Part shown: positions 37,701 through 49,518 of the stretch, piece by piece
Numbering within the stretch: position 1 is the first letter of the stretch
Layout of the letters: each line of letters begins with the position of its first letter
NCBI GenBank assembly: GCA_036583965.1
Contig: JAZBQD010000005.1
Coordinates: 371,718-435,717 of the forward strand
Length of the DNA stretch: 64,000 nucleotides
Direction: 5' to 3'
Source: Prunella strophiata
Taxonomy: Eukaryota > Chordata > Aves > Passeriformes > Prunellidae
The notes under the pieces: generated by a model
The model's database searches: none
What the model was told of the DNA's origin: nothing
Seen by the model: only the letters and a program-made list of their open reading frames with translations
Program-made: the position numbers and the translations under genes

Positions 37701-40700
37701 AACCCAAACGGGATGGGATGGGATGGGATGGGATGGGATGGGATGGGATGGGATGGGATGGGATGGGATGGGATGGGATGGGATGGGATGGGATGGGATG
37801 GGATGGGATGCAGGGACTGGCACCTGCCTCTCTGATGGATCTGGATGCTCTTCCCACCCGCAGAGTACCTGAAGGAGGAGCTGGATCGCTACGTGGAGCA
37901 GCTGCAGATCGTGCGCGTGGTGCGGCAGCGGGAGCGCAAGGGGCTCATCACGGCACGACTGCTGGGGGCCAGCGTGGCCAGCGGGGAGGTGCTGACCTTC
38001 CTGGATGCCCACTGTGAGTGTCCCCGCCCCCGTGACACCCTGTGACACTGTGAGTGTCCCCCCTGTGCCCCCGGGCGCTGTGAGAGGCGCTGTCCCCGCT
38101 CCAGCCCTGCCCCGTGTCCCAGGCGAGTGTTTCCATGGATGGCTGGAGCCGCTCCTGTCCCGCATCGCCGAGGAGCCCACGGCCGTCGTGAGCCCCGACA
38201 TCGCTACCATTGACCTCAACACCTTCGAGTTCTCCAAGCCTGTCCAGAACGGGAAGCAGCACAGCCGGGGCAATTTCGACTGGAGCCTGACTTTCGGCTG
38301 GGAGGTCGTTCCCGCGCGGGAGAGGCAGCGCAGGAAGGATGAGACCTTCCCCATCAAGTAAGCCCAGCACGGGGCTCTATCCACCTGAGTTTACTCTTTT
38401 TTTCCAACAATTTGGTGTTTCCCTTGGGTTTGGTGCCTCCGGGCGGGCGGTGCTGCCCCTTCCCAGTGAGGTTCTCCCCCGGGATTTTGGTGTGGGAGAT
38501 GTCGGGAGTTTGTGCCCGAGCAGGTCAGAGCTGTGGGGGTGGTGGAGGATAAACCTCCCTTGGGGAACGCGGGGCCAAAAGGGACCTTGGAATCGCCTCC
38601 GGCAGAGCCGCCCATTAAGGATTTAATTGCTGTCTGTGCCTTCTCACTCCCCGTGCCCAGGTGCCCCCGCACAGAACAGGTCACCTGTGGATCAGGCTGC
38701 ACCAAAATCCCTCTTCTTATCCCTGTGTTTTACACGCAGACAGAGCCTGGGTGGGTTTCCCACTTCCCCCAGGAGACACCGGACACCCCGCCCGGCCCGG
38801 CCCCACCCCGGCCGCGGGGCTGCCTTTGTGCACGGGTCACCTGGGCGACGCTCCTGTCCCAATAAAGGCCCCTTTCACCTCCAGCCGGGCACTTGGCTCC
38901 CGGCGGTGCCTCGTCTCCAGCAGCTCAGCGAATCCTCGGGGTTTATTATTTTTCCTGAATAAAAGCGAGGTTCTGTTCCAGCCTCAGATGGAAAAGATTA
39001 GGGAAGCGGGAGGAGGGAGTGGGGCACCGAGCTCTGACCTCCTCCTCTTTTTGGCGACAGGTTTTTGGTAACAATATCCTTTTTTCACTTTGAATCCAGC
39101 TGGCAGCGAGGCCCCTCCGTGTCACGCTGTCACCTCTGTCCCCTCCCAGCAGCCAGGCCACCAAAGCCACCCCAGCTGGATGGAGGGGGACTCTCATTTT
39201 GGGGCTGTGATGTCCCAAAACTCAGATTTCTGTTATTTTATTTGTGTTTTACCCCTTCTTTGCCCCTCTCAGGTCCCCGACCTTCGCAGGTGGCCTCTTT
39301 GCCATCTCCAGGTCCTACTTTGAGCACATCGGCTCCTACGACGACCAGATGGAGATTTGGGGGGGTGAGAACGTGGAAATGTCCTTCAGGGTAAGGACAG
39401 GGGTGGCCCCTTCCACGGGCACCTCCAGGGAGCTCCCTGCTGGGGGGCCCGGGGGCTGGACCCCCCCACCTCAGGTGTGGCTTCCTCGCAGGTGTGGCAG
39501 TGCGGGGGACAGGTGGAGATCATCCCCTGCTCCGTCGTGGGCCACGTGTTCCGCTCCAAGAGCCCCCACACCTTCCCCAAGGGCACCCAGGTGATCTCCC
39601 GGAACCAGGTGCGCCTGGCCGAGGTCTGGATGGACGACTACAAGGAAATCTTCTACCGCAGGAACCAGCAGGCTTCCCAGATGGCCAGAGAGGTACCGGC
39701 CACGCTGGGGCTGCTGCTTCCACCGGCAGGACTGGTCCTGCTGGGAGCTGCACCTGAGCAAGGGGAGGGGGTGGGAAACCAGACAGGTGGACAGAAATAG
39801 CCAAAAGCCTTTTTGTTTTCTTTCCCCATTCTGGCCAGAATGTTTGCTAGTAGGAAAACATTGGAGTTTATGAATTTTTTTTCTCTCTCCTTTTATTTTT
39901 TTTTACACAAAACTTGTTTTTATTTTCTTTTTTCAACACCAAAACTTCTTATTCTTTGCCAAAATATCCCCAAGCTCTTGGTGGAGCCTGTGGGTTCCTG
40001 CCAGGTGACCCCCCCACCTTGTCTCGGTGCTTGTCACACCATGAGGGATGATGAAAAAGCTGGGGCGACTCCCAGCTCTGAGCCCCAGCTCGGAAAGGGA
40101 TTTTTGGGGATTTTCCCTACTGTTTTCTGAAGTGAATTTAATTTTCGCCTCTGATTTCATTTTTCAGAAGACGTTTGGTGACATCACGGAGCGGCGCAGG
40201 CTGCGGGAGCGGCTGCACTGCAGGAACTTCACCTGGTACCTGCAGAACGTCTACCCCGAGATGTTCGTGCCCGACCTGACCCCGACGTTCTACGGAGCAG
40301 TGAGTGCCGGGACGGGCGGGGCACGCCGGGCTCGGGACAGCCTGGGGGAACTGCCCCAAGGTGGGGTTTGGGGGCTTGGCATTAAACCGGGGAGGGGGAG
40401 CCGCTGCCAGTCTGTCACCGTGTCTGTCACCGTGTCTGTCACCCTGTCTGTCACCTCATCTGTCACCGGCTGGCGGGGCCGGTTTGCACTCCAGCTAAGC
40501 CTGGAATCCGGCAGAGCTGGTTTGGGGTGAGTCCCAGGGAGGGGAACCCGTGGGGATGTGGATTTGGGTTAAACTCGGGGGAAGAGCTGAAAAGTTCCCT
40601 GAGCCCCAAACACCGTCCTGGCACAGGGAGGGCTGGGAACAACTGAGCTGGGGGATGGGATGTGGAGCTCCATCTCCATCCTGAGGGGACCTGGAGACGG

Positions 40701-42559
40701 GTGGGAGGCAGGACCCCTGTGTCCAGGTTCTGGGCCCCTCAGCTTAGGAGGGACGTTGAGATGCTTGAGCGTGTCCCAAAGGAGAGCAACGAGGCTGGTG
40801 AGAGGCTTGGAACACAAGCCATATGAGGAACGACTGAGGGAGCTGGGGCTGTTTAGCCTGGAGAAAAGGAGACTCAGAGGTGACCTTATCACTCTCTTCA
40901 ACTTCCTGAAGGGTGGCTGTGGTGAGCTGGGGGTCAGTCTCTTTCTCTGGGCAACAACAGATAGAACAAGGGGACAAAGTCTCAAGCTGTGCCAAGGGAT
41001 ATACAGGCTAGAATTAAGGAGGAAGTTTTTCACAGAAAGAGTGGTCAAATACTGGAATCATCTGCCCAGGGAGGTGGTGGATTCACCATCCCTGGATGTG
41101 TTTAAAAAAAGACTGAATGTGGCATTTGGTGCCATGATCTAGTTGAGGTGTTAGAACATGGGTTGGACTCGATGATCGAAAGATCTCTTCCAACCTAAAA
41201 ATTCTGTGTGTGATTCTGTGTGTGACCCCGTCTCCAGCCACCCATCCACAGGGAAGTGGAGACAGGCAGGATGTGGCGGGCTGGCTCTGTCCCTGAGGGA
41301 GTTGGGGACAGCAGGACACGGAACTGTGGCTGCATCCCCGAGGAACTGAGGGCAGGCAGGATGAGGCGCTCCAGCTCCATCCCTGAGGATGGGATTCCCC
41401 TAAGGCAGGAAAAGCCCTTTCCCTCCAGCTGGGTGTTGGAACCTGAGTCTGCCCCTCCTCAGCCAGGGCGATGTGACAGCAGCTGGCACGGCCAGCACCC
41501 AGCCAGGTGACAGCCAGCTGACAGCCGAGTGCTGGGTGCTGGCTCCCATCCAGCTTTTCATTCACCTTTATTTCCTGAAACCCCAACCCGGGTGCCTTTC
41601 CCTTTGCCCCATGTGCCGGAGGCGAAGGCTTGGGCGTTCCTCGTGTCCTGGAAAGGACACGGGACCCGGAGCCGGTGCTGCATGCCGGGATCGTGTTTGC
41701 ACTGCGATAACCCAGAGCCCTGCGCAGCCAAACCCGTGCCGGTCCTAGCCCGGCTCCTGAGCCCTTCTTTCCTCCACTCTCCCGACCTTTTTCCTCACTC
41801 CTTCCCCTTTTTCCTCCTTTCCCCCCTCTCCTCACCCCCGTTCCCATCTCCTTTTCCCCCTCTTTCCCTCTCTTTTCTCTCCCTCGTTTTTCTCCCCGCT
41901 CTTTTTCCCAACTCTTTTCCCCTCCCAACTCCTCTCTTCCCCCCACGCCACAGATAAAAAACGAGGGCACCAAGAGCTGCCTGGACGTTGGGGAGAACAA
42001 CCACGGTGGGAAACCTCTCATCATGTACCCCTGCCACGGGCTGGGGGGCAACCAGGTGGGCCCCCCAAAGCACCCCCATCATTTCCCCCTCTGCCGCCCC
42101 CCGGTTTTCCCGCGGGGGTCAGCTCGGGGGGCGCGGCAGTGACGGTTCCGTTGGCTCTTCCTGCAGTACTTTGAGTACACGAGCCAGCGGGAGCTGCGCC
42201 ACAACATCGGCAAGGAGCTGTGCCTGCGCGGGGGCTCGGGCACGGCCGAGCTGGGCGAGTGCCAGTTCCGAGGGAAGCCCGGCCGGGTGCCCGCCAGCGA
42301 GGAGTGGGACCTGGCGCAGGTGAGGAGACCCCTCCGTCCCGGGAATCGCCCCCGGGCACGGCGGCATCGTGCCCGCCACGGCGCCGCTCCTCCGGCGCTG
42401 TTTCCCCGCGGTCGCTCATCGATCCCTTGGGTTGTTTCTCGGCAGAACCGGCTGATCAAGAACTTGGCCTCGGGGATGTGTCTGACGGCCCGGGGGAAGC
42501 ACCCGGCGCTGGTTCCCTGCGACCTCACGGACCCGCACCAGCTCTGGTCCTTCACCTAA
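34740..42559 (+). CDS. GALNT6: GALNT6: polypeptide N-acetylgalactosaminyltransferase 6
   Basis: Golgi enzyme that transfers GalNAc from UDP-GalNAc to Ser/Thr, starting mucin-type O-glycans. Coding exons: 34740-35227, 36092-36264, 37864-38013, 38123-38357, 39273-39390, 39492-39692, 40168-40299, 41954-42055, 42167-42319, 42446-42559. All borders are AG/GT and phases agree, giving 621 codons (human 622). It is a type II membrane protein: short basic [10 protein letters not shown], then a membrane anchor (about residues 12-28), a stem, and the catalytic domain. The GT-A core shows [17 protein letters not shown], the metal-binding DAH in [13 protein letters not shown], and the Gal/GalNAc-T segment [17 protein letters not shown] followed by VVGHVFR. 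The C-terminal ricin-type lectin domain starts near [19 protein letters not shown] and ends DPHQLWSFT, with a QXW-type motif. Sequence and neighbours both support GALNT6 rather than GALNT3. Introns carry a CR1, a GGGAT microsatellite and a 32-bp minisatellite. Confidence 0.97.
35255..35400. repeat. minisatellite, 22 bp unit (TGGCCACCGACTCCCTAAAG)
   Basis: Six copies directly after the donor of the first GALNT6 coding exon. Confidence 0.9.
36270..36600. repeat. minisatellite, about 32 bp unit (AGCATGGGGAGATGTGGGG)
   Basis: Ten copies directly after the donor of GALNT6 exon 36092-36264, followed to 37000 by a more diverged related repeat. Confidence 0.9.
37711..37812. repeat. (GGGAT)n microsatellite
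   Basis: Twenty uninterrupted pentamers about 50 bp upstream of GALNT6 exon 37864-38013. Confidence 0.97.
40700..41225 (+). mobile_element. CR1 LINE 3' fragment in a GALNT6 intron
   Basis: Reads as the 3' end of a CR1 reverse transcriptase frame ([18 protein letters not shown], then [20 protein letters not shown]), followed by GGTTGGACTCGATGATC and the short ATTCTGTG-type terminal repeats at 41202-41221. A classic 5'-truncated avian LINE. Confidence 0.9.
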
Positions 42560-43330
42560 CAGGGAGCGGAGCCCCCGGCCGGCCCCGGCCACGCTCAGGA
42601 AACCAGGATCCAAAAAACTTCCTTGTTCGCTTTAATTTAAGAAGTGAAAGCCTTAAATATGCTGCATTTCGTGGTTGCCTTGAACTGAACCCCGTGCCTT
42701 TGGGAGCCGGGCTCTGCCGGGGGCAGCCCAGGGACCCCGAAACGCGGCGGGCGTGGCGGGGACGCTCCTGCGGATGCTCCTCGGAAGCCGCAGCTCGTCC
42801 TCCCCATCCCGGACTCCAGCCAGAGACTCTTCCGTTCATATCGGGCATTAAAAACGTGGGTGCGCCTCCCCAGATGTGGAATCCGGGCGGAAAAATCCGG
42901 CGAGGAGGAGGATGGTGACCGTGGGGCTCCTCCCGTCGAGGGGGGATCGGGGCTGGCGGTGGTCCCCTGGCGAGCAATGGGAGAAGTTGGGATTGTGCCT
43001 TAGGAATCACGTTGTATTTGGAGGGGGGAGGAAGTTAGATTCTTGATTTTATTATTGTTATTATTAAGTGATGATGATTCCTGGGTGCGATTCTCCTTGT
43101 GCTGAGCAGGAGGAGTTTTCCCTGAACGGCACCACAGAATCCTTCTGAACAGGATCCCGGGTGCCACATCTCCTCTGCTCCAGGTTTTTGTCTATCCCAA
43201 CTTCTGTAGCTGCCACTTTGGTTGCCATTTCACTTACAGTGGGGAGAAAATCCTCCTGGACATGGCAGGAGGGGGGAGAACCTGTCCTAGACACACAACC
43301 TCAAATAAAGAGATGATTTATTTTACACAA
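42560..43330 (+). other. GALNT6: GALNT6 3' UTR with poly(A) signals
   Basis: Non-coding sequence after the TAA stop at 42557-42559. It contains an ATTAAA near 42847 and a canonical AATAAA at 43304-43309 followed by T-rich sequence. The second is the likelier 3' end. Confidence 0.55.
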
Positions 43331-43406
43331 ATACTGTCTCCGGCCATTCAGAGCGCCCCAGACTCCTCTCACGCTATGTCGTTCACTCTTCATGTTCTAG
43401 AAACTG

Positions 43407-44961
43407 CCTTTTTAGCCCGAAAATGAGTTTACAGCCCTTTGTGCCACAGCTGGGGGCTCAGCTTTGCCTTGGGCTGTCCCTGTGTGGGGCAGAGCCGTTG
43501 CCGCTGTCCCTCGCCGCGTGCCCTTGGTGCTGACAGAGCAAACATGGCACTCCTTGGAAATTGTGTTCTGTGTTGTTCTGTTCAAGTCTTGTGTTGTCCC
43601 AGGAGATAAGGGCAGAACTGCAACAGGTGCTTTTTATTTCATTCACTTCTTTGGATCATATGGACCCCATGAGCCCCGTGATCCCAAATGCCAGGGCCTG
43701 TGCCTCGAGGGCCAACGTTCCCCTCAAAACAACCTCAGTTTGGAGTTCAAGGGGTAAAACACGACACCGTTTTGGCCAAAACTCCAGGGTTTATTTCAAA
43801 CCCGATCTCTGCTTCCTTCTGCCCCAACCTCAGGCCCCAGGGAGGCCGAGCCCCAGCCCTGCTGCAGCTCTGGCTGTGCCCGGGGCTTGGGGAGGGGCTG
43901 AAGGTCGTGCCCGGTTTGTGCCTCGATTTCCCCATCCCGGCGCCCATGCGGCTCCATTCAGGTGTTGGATGGAGCCCTGGGAACCATCCCACGAGCCGAG
44001 GCCACGGAGAGCTGCAGCCGAGGGCTCCCGGGGCTGAGAGCAGGACACGCCGGTGCCAGCGCTGCGGGACACGGGGCCGGGAGGCGGCGGCGCAGGGCAG
44101 CGTCTGCCTGGGATCCAGCGCCGAGGGGCGCTCGGGGTGTCCCTGGGGTGCCCGGGCGCCGTGTGTGCTTTGGCAGGGGGGCCAAGGCCGCTCGGGGGGG
44201 CCGCGGCACCTGCTCCCCTTCCCGCGCCTCCTCCCGCGGCCCCGTTAAAGCGCCCGCGGGGCAGCCGCTGGCTCCCACTCCGGACACCGCTCCACGATGA
44301 TGCTGCAGCTCGTGCTCCTCGCCGCGCTCGCCCTGTGCGGTGAGTCCCGCCCGGAGCCTCCGGAGAGGCCCCTTGACCCTCCCCCGGGGGCACTGACGCC
44401 GTCCCTCTGTCCCCAGGGCGCTGCTCCGAGGCGGATCTCGATGGCATGCAGCGGGTGGTCGGCGGCACCGAGGCGCGCTCGCACGCCTGGCCCTACCAGG
44501 TGGGTCCTGCCGCCGTCCCAGGGCCGGTGCCGGGGCTCTCCCCGCGCCGGGACCCCGCGCTGAGCCCCGGCCCGTGTCTCGCCCCCTGCCCAGATCTCCC
44601 TGCAGTATTACTCCGGGGGCGGCTGGCACCACACCTGCGGGGGCTCCCTCATCCAGAGGAACTGGGTGATGACCGCCGCCCACTGCGTCAACAAGTGAGC
44701 GGCCCGGGGACCCCTCCTTCCTCTCGCCCAAGCTCCTTTCCCCAAAAAGCCCTTCCAAGGAGAAATTCCGGCTGCCCCAGGCCGCAGAGCAGCCGCCCTT
44801 GGAGGGCTTTGGGGCTCCTCGCGCAGGGGCTCCTCGGGGCTTCTCTGGGAGCGTCCTCTGCCCGCTCGGACCCTCCCGGGGCAGCTCACGCTCGGCATGA
44901 GCGCAGCTCGGCGCTCACGGAGCGGTTTTGCACCTCGCCGGCAGTAACATGAACTACCGTG
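43407..44961. repeat. parent arm of a 1.5 kb inverted duplication (CELA1 5' half and upstream flank)
   Basis: This segment, from 1 kb upstream of CELA1 to the first 17 nt of its fourth exon, reappears in reverse orientation at 49519-51691 with high identity. The differences are scattered substitutions and single-base indels. Homology stops at 44961 inside the exon and near 43407 upstream. Confidence 0.9.
44200..44296 (+). promoter_or_regulatory. CELA1: CELA1 proximal promoter
   Basis: An E-box CACCTG (44207-44212) is followed at short distance by CTTCCC (44218-44223), resembling the bipartite PTF1 site of pancreatic acinar genes. A TATA-like TTAAAG lies at 44245-44250, about 47 nt before the ATG. 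The site resemblance is my reading, not proof of use. Confidence 0.4.
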
Positions 44962-46063
44962 TGGTGGCCGGCGAGCACAACCTCTACACGAGCGATGGCA
45001 GCGAGCAGATCTTCAGCGTCAGCAAGATCATCGTGCACCCCTACTGGAACAGCAACAACGTGGCCGCGGGGTAACGGGGCCGCGGGAGGGGGACTCGGGG
45101 GGAGCCCGGCCGGGGTTTGGGTGGGGGTCCTTGTGACATCCTCTCCTCTCCCTCTTCCCGGCAGCTACGACATCGCCCTGTTCCGCCTGAACGGCTACGC
45201 CACCCTGAACAGCGCCGTGCAGCTGGCGGTGCTGCCCCAGGAGGGCACCATCCTGCCCAACAACTACCCCTGCTACATCACGGGCTGGGGCCTGACCCGC
45301 AGTGAGTCACGGGCTCCCCCCGCCCCAAATTGCCCCGGCCCCGGCAGCGCCGGCAGCCGCGGCAGCGCTGCGAGCCCTTGACGGCCCCGGGAGGCTCCGC
45401 TGGTGGCTTTGCTCGGGGCACGCAGGTGCCCGGGGCCGTGCCGAGCCTCGGGGGCACGCACGGGGCCGCAGGGGCTCGGCGGGGCCGCGGGCTCCGCTTC
45501 GGCCGGGCCCTGGCGGCGGCTCCGAGGCGGCGCTGACCGGGCCGGCTCCGCGCAGGCAACGGGCAGCTGTCCAGCGTCCTGCTCCAGGCCTACCTGCCCG
45601 TCGTGGACTACCAGACCTGCTCCAGCGCGTCCTACTGGGGCTCCACCGTCAAGAGCACCATGGTGTGCGCCGGCGGCGACGGCGTGCGCTCCGGCTGCCA
45701 GGTCGGCCCGCGGCCCCCGCGCTGCCCCCGCCGCCGCCGCCGCGGCCCCGCAGCCCCGGCTCACGCCGCTCCTCGCTCCGCAGGGCGATTCCGGCGGTCC
45801 CCTGCACTGCGCCGTCAACGGGCAGTACCAGGTGCACGGCGTCACCAGCTTCGTCTCCAGCCAGGGCTGCAACGTCGCCCGCAAACCCACCGTGTTCACC
45901 CGCGTCTCCGCCTACGTCTCCTGGATCAACAGCGTAAGGCGGCCGGGCCGGGCCGGGCCGGGCCGGGCTCAGCCCCGGCGCTCTCGGGGCGCCGCTGAGC
46001 GGCCCCGGCCCCGCGCGCCTCAGCCCGGCCCTTTCTCCCTTCCAGGTGATCGCCCAGAACTGA
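44297..46063 (+). CDS. CELA1: CELA1: chymotrypsin-like elastase 1 (secreted serine protease)
   Basis: Secreted pancreatic digestive protease of the trypsin fold (S1 family). Exons: 44297-44339, 44417-44499, 44594-44694, 44945-45070, 45165-45301, 45556-45701, 45784-45933, 46046-46063, giving 267 codons in matching phases (human 258). Domain order: signal peptide [15 protein letters not shown] (two tandem ATGs at 44297 and 44300), a short activation peptide, mature start [15 protein letters not shown], catalytic His in TAAHC, catalytic Asp in YDIALF, catalytic Ser in [26 protein letters not shown] and [17 protein letters not shown] are close to mammalian CELA1. The enzyme is made as a zymogen, activated by cleavage before VVGG. 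It lies head-to-tail after GALNT6, as in human. The gene looks intact. A partial inverted copy of its 5' half is at 49519-51691. Confidence 0.96.
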
Positions 46064-46157
46064 GCCGAGCGGGACAAGCGCTCGCTGCCCCTCGCCCGTG
46101 CCCGTGCCCTGACTCCCCCCGGCCGCGCTCCGGCCTTCTCGCCCCCGAGCCGGCCCC

Positions 46158-46163
46158 AATAAA
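46158..46163 (+). other. CELA1: CELA1 poly(A) signal
   Basis: Canonical AATAAA 95 nt after the TGA stop (46061-46063), giving a short 3' UTR as usual for this gene. Confidence 0.75.
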
Positions 46164-46839
46164 ATCTCTCCTCCCGTCTCGGTGCCTCCGTGCTGCCTTG
46201 TCCCGCGCCCGCCCGTCCTTCCTCCTCCGACCCGCCGTCCTCCTCCCCGCCCAGCTCCCGCACCGGCCCTTCCCCGCCTCCTCCTCTTCCTCACTCCTCA
46301 GGGAAGAGCCCTGGGGAGCAGCAGCTGCCGCCGAGCTGTCGGGGCAGCCCGAGCGTCTGTGCGATGCTGGAAAAGGGGAAATGCTGCAAATCCCCTTCCC
46401 GGGCACCACGGCCATCGCCCCTTGGCAATACGGGGGCTCACAGAGGATTCGGAGCAACCCCATCGGGATTTCCCCTGACCCTTGTTCCATTTATCTTCCC
46501 AAAATTCCCTCCTTGGCTATGAGAGATCCCGGATTCGGGGACTGCCCCCTCCTCGTCCCTCTGCTGCGTCCTGGGGCTGTGCCACAACCTCCCAGCCTGG
46601 GCACACATCCCCAGCATCAGCGTGCCCCAAACACCCAGGTTACCCCCAAACAGGCACTGCTGGATGGATCCAGTGCCCGCTGGGAGCTCCTCTCCCCCCT
46701 CGGTCGTGTCCTGCTGAACAAAGCACCCCAGTCCCACCAGAGGGCTCTCCCAGCCCTGGGCTGGCCTCGGGAGCAGTGGCTGTGCCTGGCGCTGCTGGAG
46801 CCCCCGAGGGCTGGGTCCGGTTCTGCCCCTCCCGACAAG

Positions 46840-47110
46840 AGAAACTCCGAGGGGCTGGAGCATGTTCAGAGGAGGGAACAGAGCTGGGAAGGGGCTGGAG
46901 CAGCTGAGGGTGCTGGAAAGAGGCTCAGCCTGGAGAAAAGGAGGTTCAGGAGGGACCTTGTGGGTCTGCACAACTCCCTGACAGGAGTGGGCAGCTGTTG
47001 GGGTTCGGGCTCTGCTCCCAGGGAACAGGGAGAGGAGGGGAGGGAAGAGTCTCCAGCTGTGCCAGGAGAGGGTCAGGTTGGACACCAGGAGATGGACACA
47101 ATCCCCTCCC
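46840..47110 (+). mobile_element. CR1 LINE fragment
   Basis: AGGCTCAGCCTGGAGAAAAG, the following GGAGGTTCAGGAGGGACCTT and the stretch ending AGAGGGTCAGGTTGGACACC are typical CR1 3' sequence. Degenerate and truncated. Confidence 0.75.
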
Positions 47111-47444
47111 TTGGCCGGCTGCAGTTCCAGCCCTGGTTTCCCACGGCAGTCCCAGGTGTCCTGCTCCACAAAGCCATAGAGTCCCCTGCAGTGACACCAG
47201 CCCCAGCTGGTGCCTCTGAGGAGGAACCCCTCGGGTTTATCCCCTCACAGTCCAAGAGTGCAAGTTTCCCTCTTCCTCCCAAATCTTTGGCTCCTCCCAT
47301 CTCTCTCAGTGTCCACCCTCCTGGCTGTGCCACTGCTCTCCAAAGGTCAGCAAGGGGTCAGCAGTTCACAGCCTCTTGTACCACCCAGAGCTCAACCTTC
47401 GCCTCACCCACAAACTGAGCTGTTGCAGCAGCTGCATTCCTCGA

Positions 47445-47644
47445 CACACCAAGCACAGAATCCCAAAATCTCTGAGGTGGGAAATGCCCTCCCAGCCCAT
47501 CGAGTCCCAGCTGTGCCCAATCCCCACCTTGTCCCCAGCCCAGTGTCCTGAGTGCCACATCCAGTCCTTCCTTGGACACCTCCAGGGATGGGCACTCCAA
47601 ACTCCCTGGGCAGCCCCTGCCAATGGCCAACCACCCTGTCCATG
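47445..47644 (-). mobile_element. CR1 LINE fragment, left part (interrupted by LTR)
   Basis: Starts ACAGAATCCCAAAATCTCTG, the reverse complement of a CR1 3' terminus, and runs through CCCATCGAGTCC to GGGCAGCCCCTGCC. It is cut by the LTR at 47645. Confidence 0.75.
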
Positions 47645-48416
47645 TGTCTTAGGCTGCAAGATGTGGCTGGGGGTGTGTGTTCTATTGCCCTCTGTCAGAG
47701 GTGGGACAGTTATCTGCTGTCCATTGGGCAGTTTTTTCTTTATCTCTTCCACACACCAATCCTCCCTCCAGGAGAGATCTTCTATTAATGGGCCATTAAT
47801 TATTAATTATCTTCTGTCCATGGCCAGTGAGTGTCCCTGCATGGCTGATAAAATTCCATCATCCCACTGGGAGATGCTCTGCCCAGGGGAAGGAGCCAAG
47901 CATTCCTACCTGGATAGAATCTGACCCTGGAACACCACAGCAGCCTTTGCCCACTGCTGCATTCCCAGAGGAGCAGCTTTCTTCTCCTCTGCATTCCCAG
48001 AGGAATCCCCAGGCCCATCTGCAGCAGCCCTGGAGCTGCAGAGGAAAACTCCCCCCTTGTGCAGGATCCCTGCTCCAGCAGAACCAGCCCTGGCACTGCA
48101 GGAGGGCTGCAGCCCCCATGGGATGGGACTGTGCCACCACCCTGACCCACAGGGGCTCAGATCCTCTTCTCACTCTGCCAGTGTTGGTTTGTTTTACTGC
48201 ATGGGGGGGGGGGGAGTTTGTCTTTTTTGCTTTTTTTTTTTTTTTTTTTTTTTTTTTCTTCCCTAATAAAGAACTGTTATTGCTACTCCAGTATCTTTGC
48301 CTGAGAGCCCTTTAATTTCAAAATGATAATAATTTGGAGGGGCGGAGTTCACATTTTCTATTTCAAGAGAGGCCCCTGCTTTCCTTAGCAGACACCTGTC
48401 TTTTCAAACCAGAGCA
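47645..48416 (+). mobile_element. solo LTR (songbird ERV type) nested in a CR1
   Basis: The TG start (TGTCTTAGGCTGCAAG) and CA end (CCAGAGCA) bound about 770 bp with a G-run, a long T-run (48229-48257) and CCTAATAAAG at about 48263, a typical R/U5 junction. A CR1 in reverse orientation stops at 47644 and resumes at 48417, so this element landed inside it. The flanking 5-mers CCATG and TAATG are similar, not identical. The family resemblance to songbird LTRs is from memory. Confidence 0.65.
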
Positions 48417-48500
48417 TAATGTAGAAATTCCTCCTGATGTCCGACCTGACCCTCTCTTGGCACAGCTGGAGACTCTTCCCTCCCCTCCTCTCCTGGCCCC
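48417..48500 (-). mobile_element. CR1 LINE fragment, right part, running into the assembly gap
   Basis: GTAGAAATTCCTCCTGATGT and onward is reverse-orientation CR1 continuing from 47644. It ends at the N run, so the rest of this element is unresolved. Confidence 0.7.
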
Positions 48501-49000
48501 NNNNNNNNNNNNNNNNNNNNNNNNNNNNNNNNNNNNNNNNNNNNNNNNNNNNNNNNNNNNNNNNNNNNNNNNNNNNNNNNNNNNNNNNNNNNNNNNNNNN
48601 NNNNNNNNNNNNNNNNNNNNNNNNNNNNNNNNNNNNNNNNNNNNNNNNNNNNNNNNNNNNNNNNNNNNNNNNNNNNNNNNNNNNNNNNNNNNNNNNNNNN
48701 NNNNNNNNNNNNNNNNNNNNNNNNNNNNNNNNNNNNNNNNNNNNNNNNNNNNNNNNNNNNNNNNNNNNNNNNNNNNNNNNNNNNNNNNNNNNNNNNNNNN
48801 NNNNNNNNNNNNNNNNNNNNNNNNNNNNNNNNNNNNNNNNNNNNNNNNNNNNNNNNNNNNNNNNNNNNNNNNNNNNNNNNNNNNNNNNNNNNNNNNNNNN
48901 NNNNNNNNNNNNNNNNNNNNNNNNNNNNNNNNNNNNNNNNNNNNNNNNNNNNNNNNNNNNNNNNNNNNNNNNNNNNNNNNNNNNNNNNNNNNNNNNNNNN
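48501..49000. other. assembly gap (500 N)
   Basis: Exactly 500 N, a conventional placeholder for a gap of unknown length. The true distance between CELA1 and BIN2, and the join to the inverted CELA1 copy, depend on it. Confidence 0.98.
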
Positions 49001-49518
49001 AGAGCGCAAAGGGAACTGAGGTAATTTGTGGGTAGCCCCATGGTTGGGAACGTGGGTATTTGTAGGTCATTTGCCTCCCCTGGGATCCCTCCGTTTGCAC
49101 TGCGGGATTTAGGTCATTTCCAACACAAACCATTGCATTTTATGATGAAGAATGAAGGCATCCAATCAGGGCTCTGGGTGGGCTGAACATGGAGATGCGC
49201 TTTGCTGCATCTGGACTCACATGAATCATAAGGCCTTTTTCCAACCAATGATTGCTCTTGCTGCCAGGTCCTTGTTCCACTCAGCTCAATCGGAGCATAA
49301 CTCCCAGGCCTCCATGAGCCTCCTGTCCTTGAGCAGAGGGAAGGGCAACAGGGAGCCCTTCTCTGGCTTCTCATTATTGCCAGCATGTTTTGTGCACTCC
49401 ATCCAGCCCCCCACATGATCTCCTCTAATAAATTTAACGGGCCTCATCTCTCCAATCGTCTTTACAGGCACTTATCTGCCCTAATCATTAGTTCACTTCT
49501 CTGGAATTTATTCTCCGT
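49001..49518. other. unique sequence, no gene recognised
   Basis: Between the gap and the inverted CELA1 copy. No coding signature, known repeat or RNA gene seen. Confidence 0.5.

Noticed and set aside
45403..47418. 671-codon plus-strand frame over CELA1
   Set aside because: A GC-rich shadow frame crossing CELA1 introns and a CR1. The CELA1 exons use other frames.
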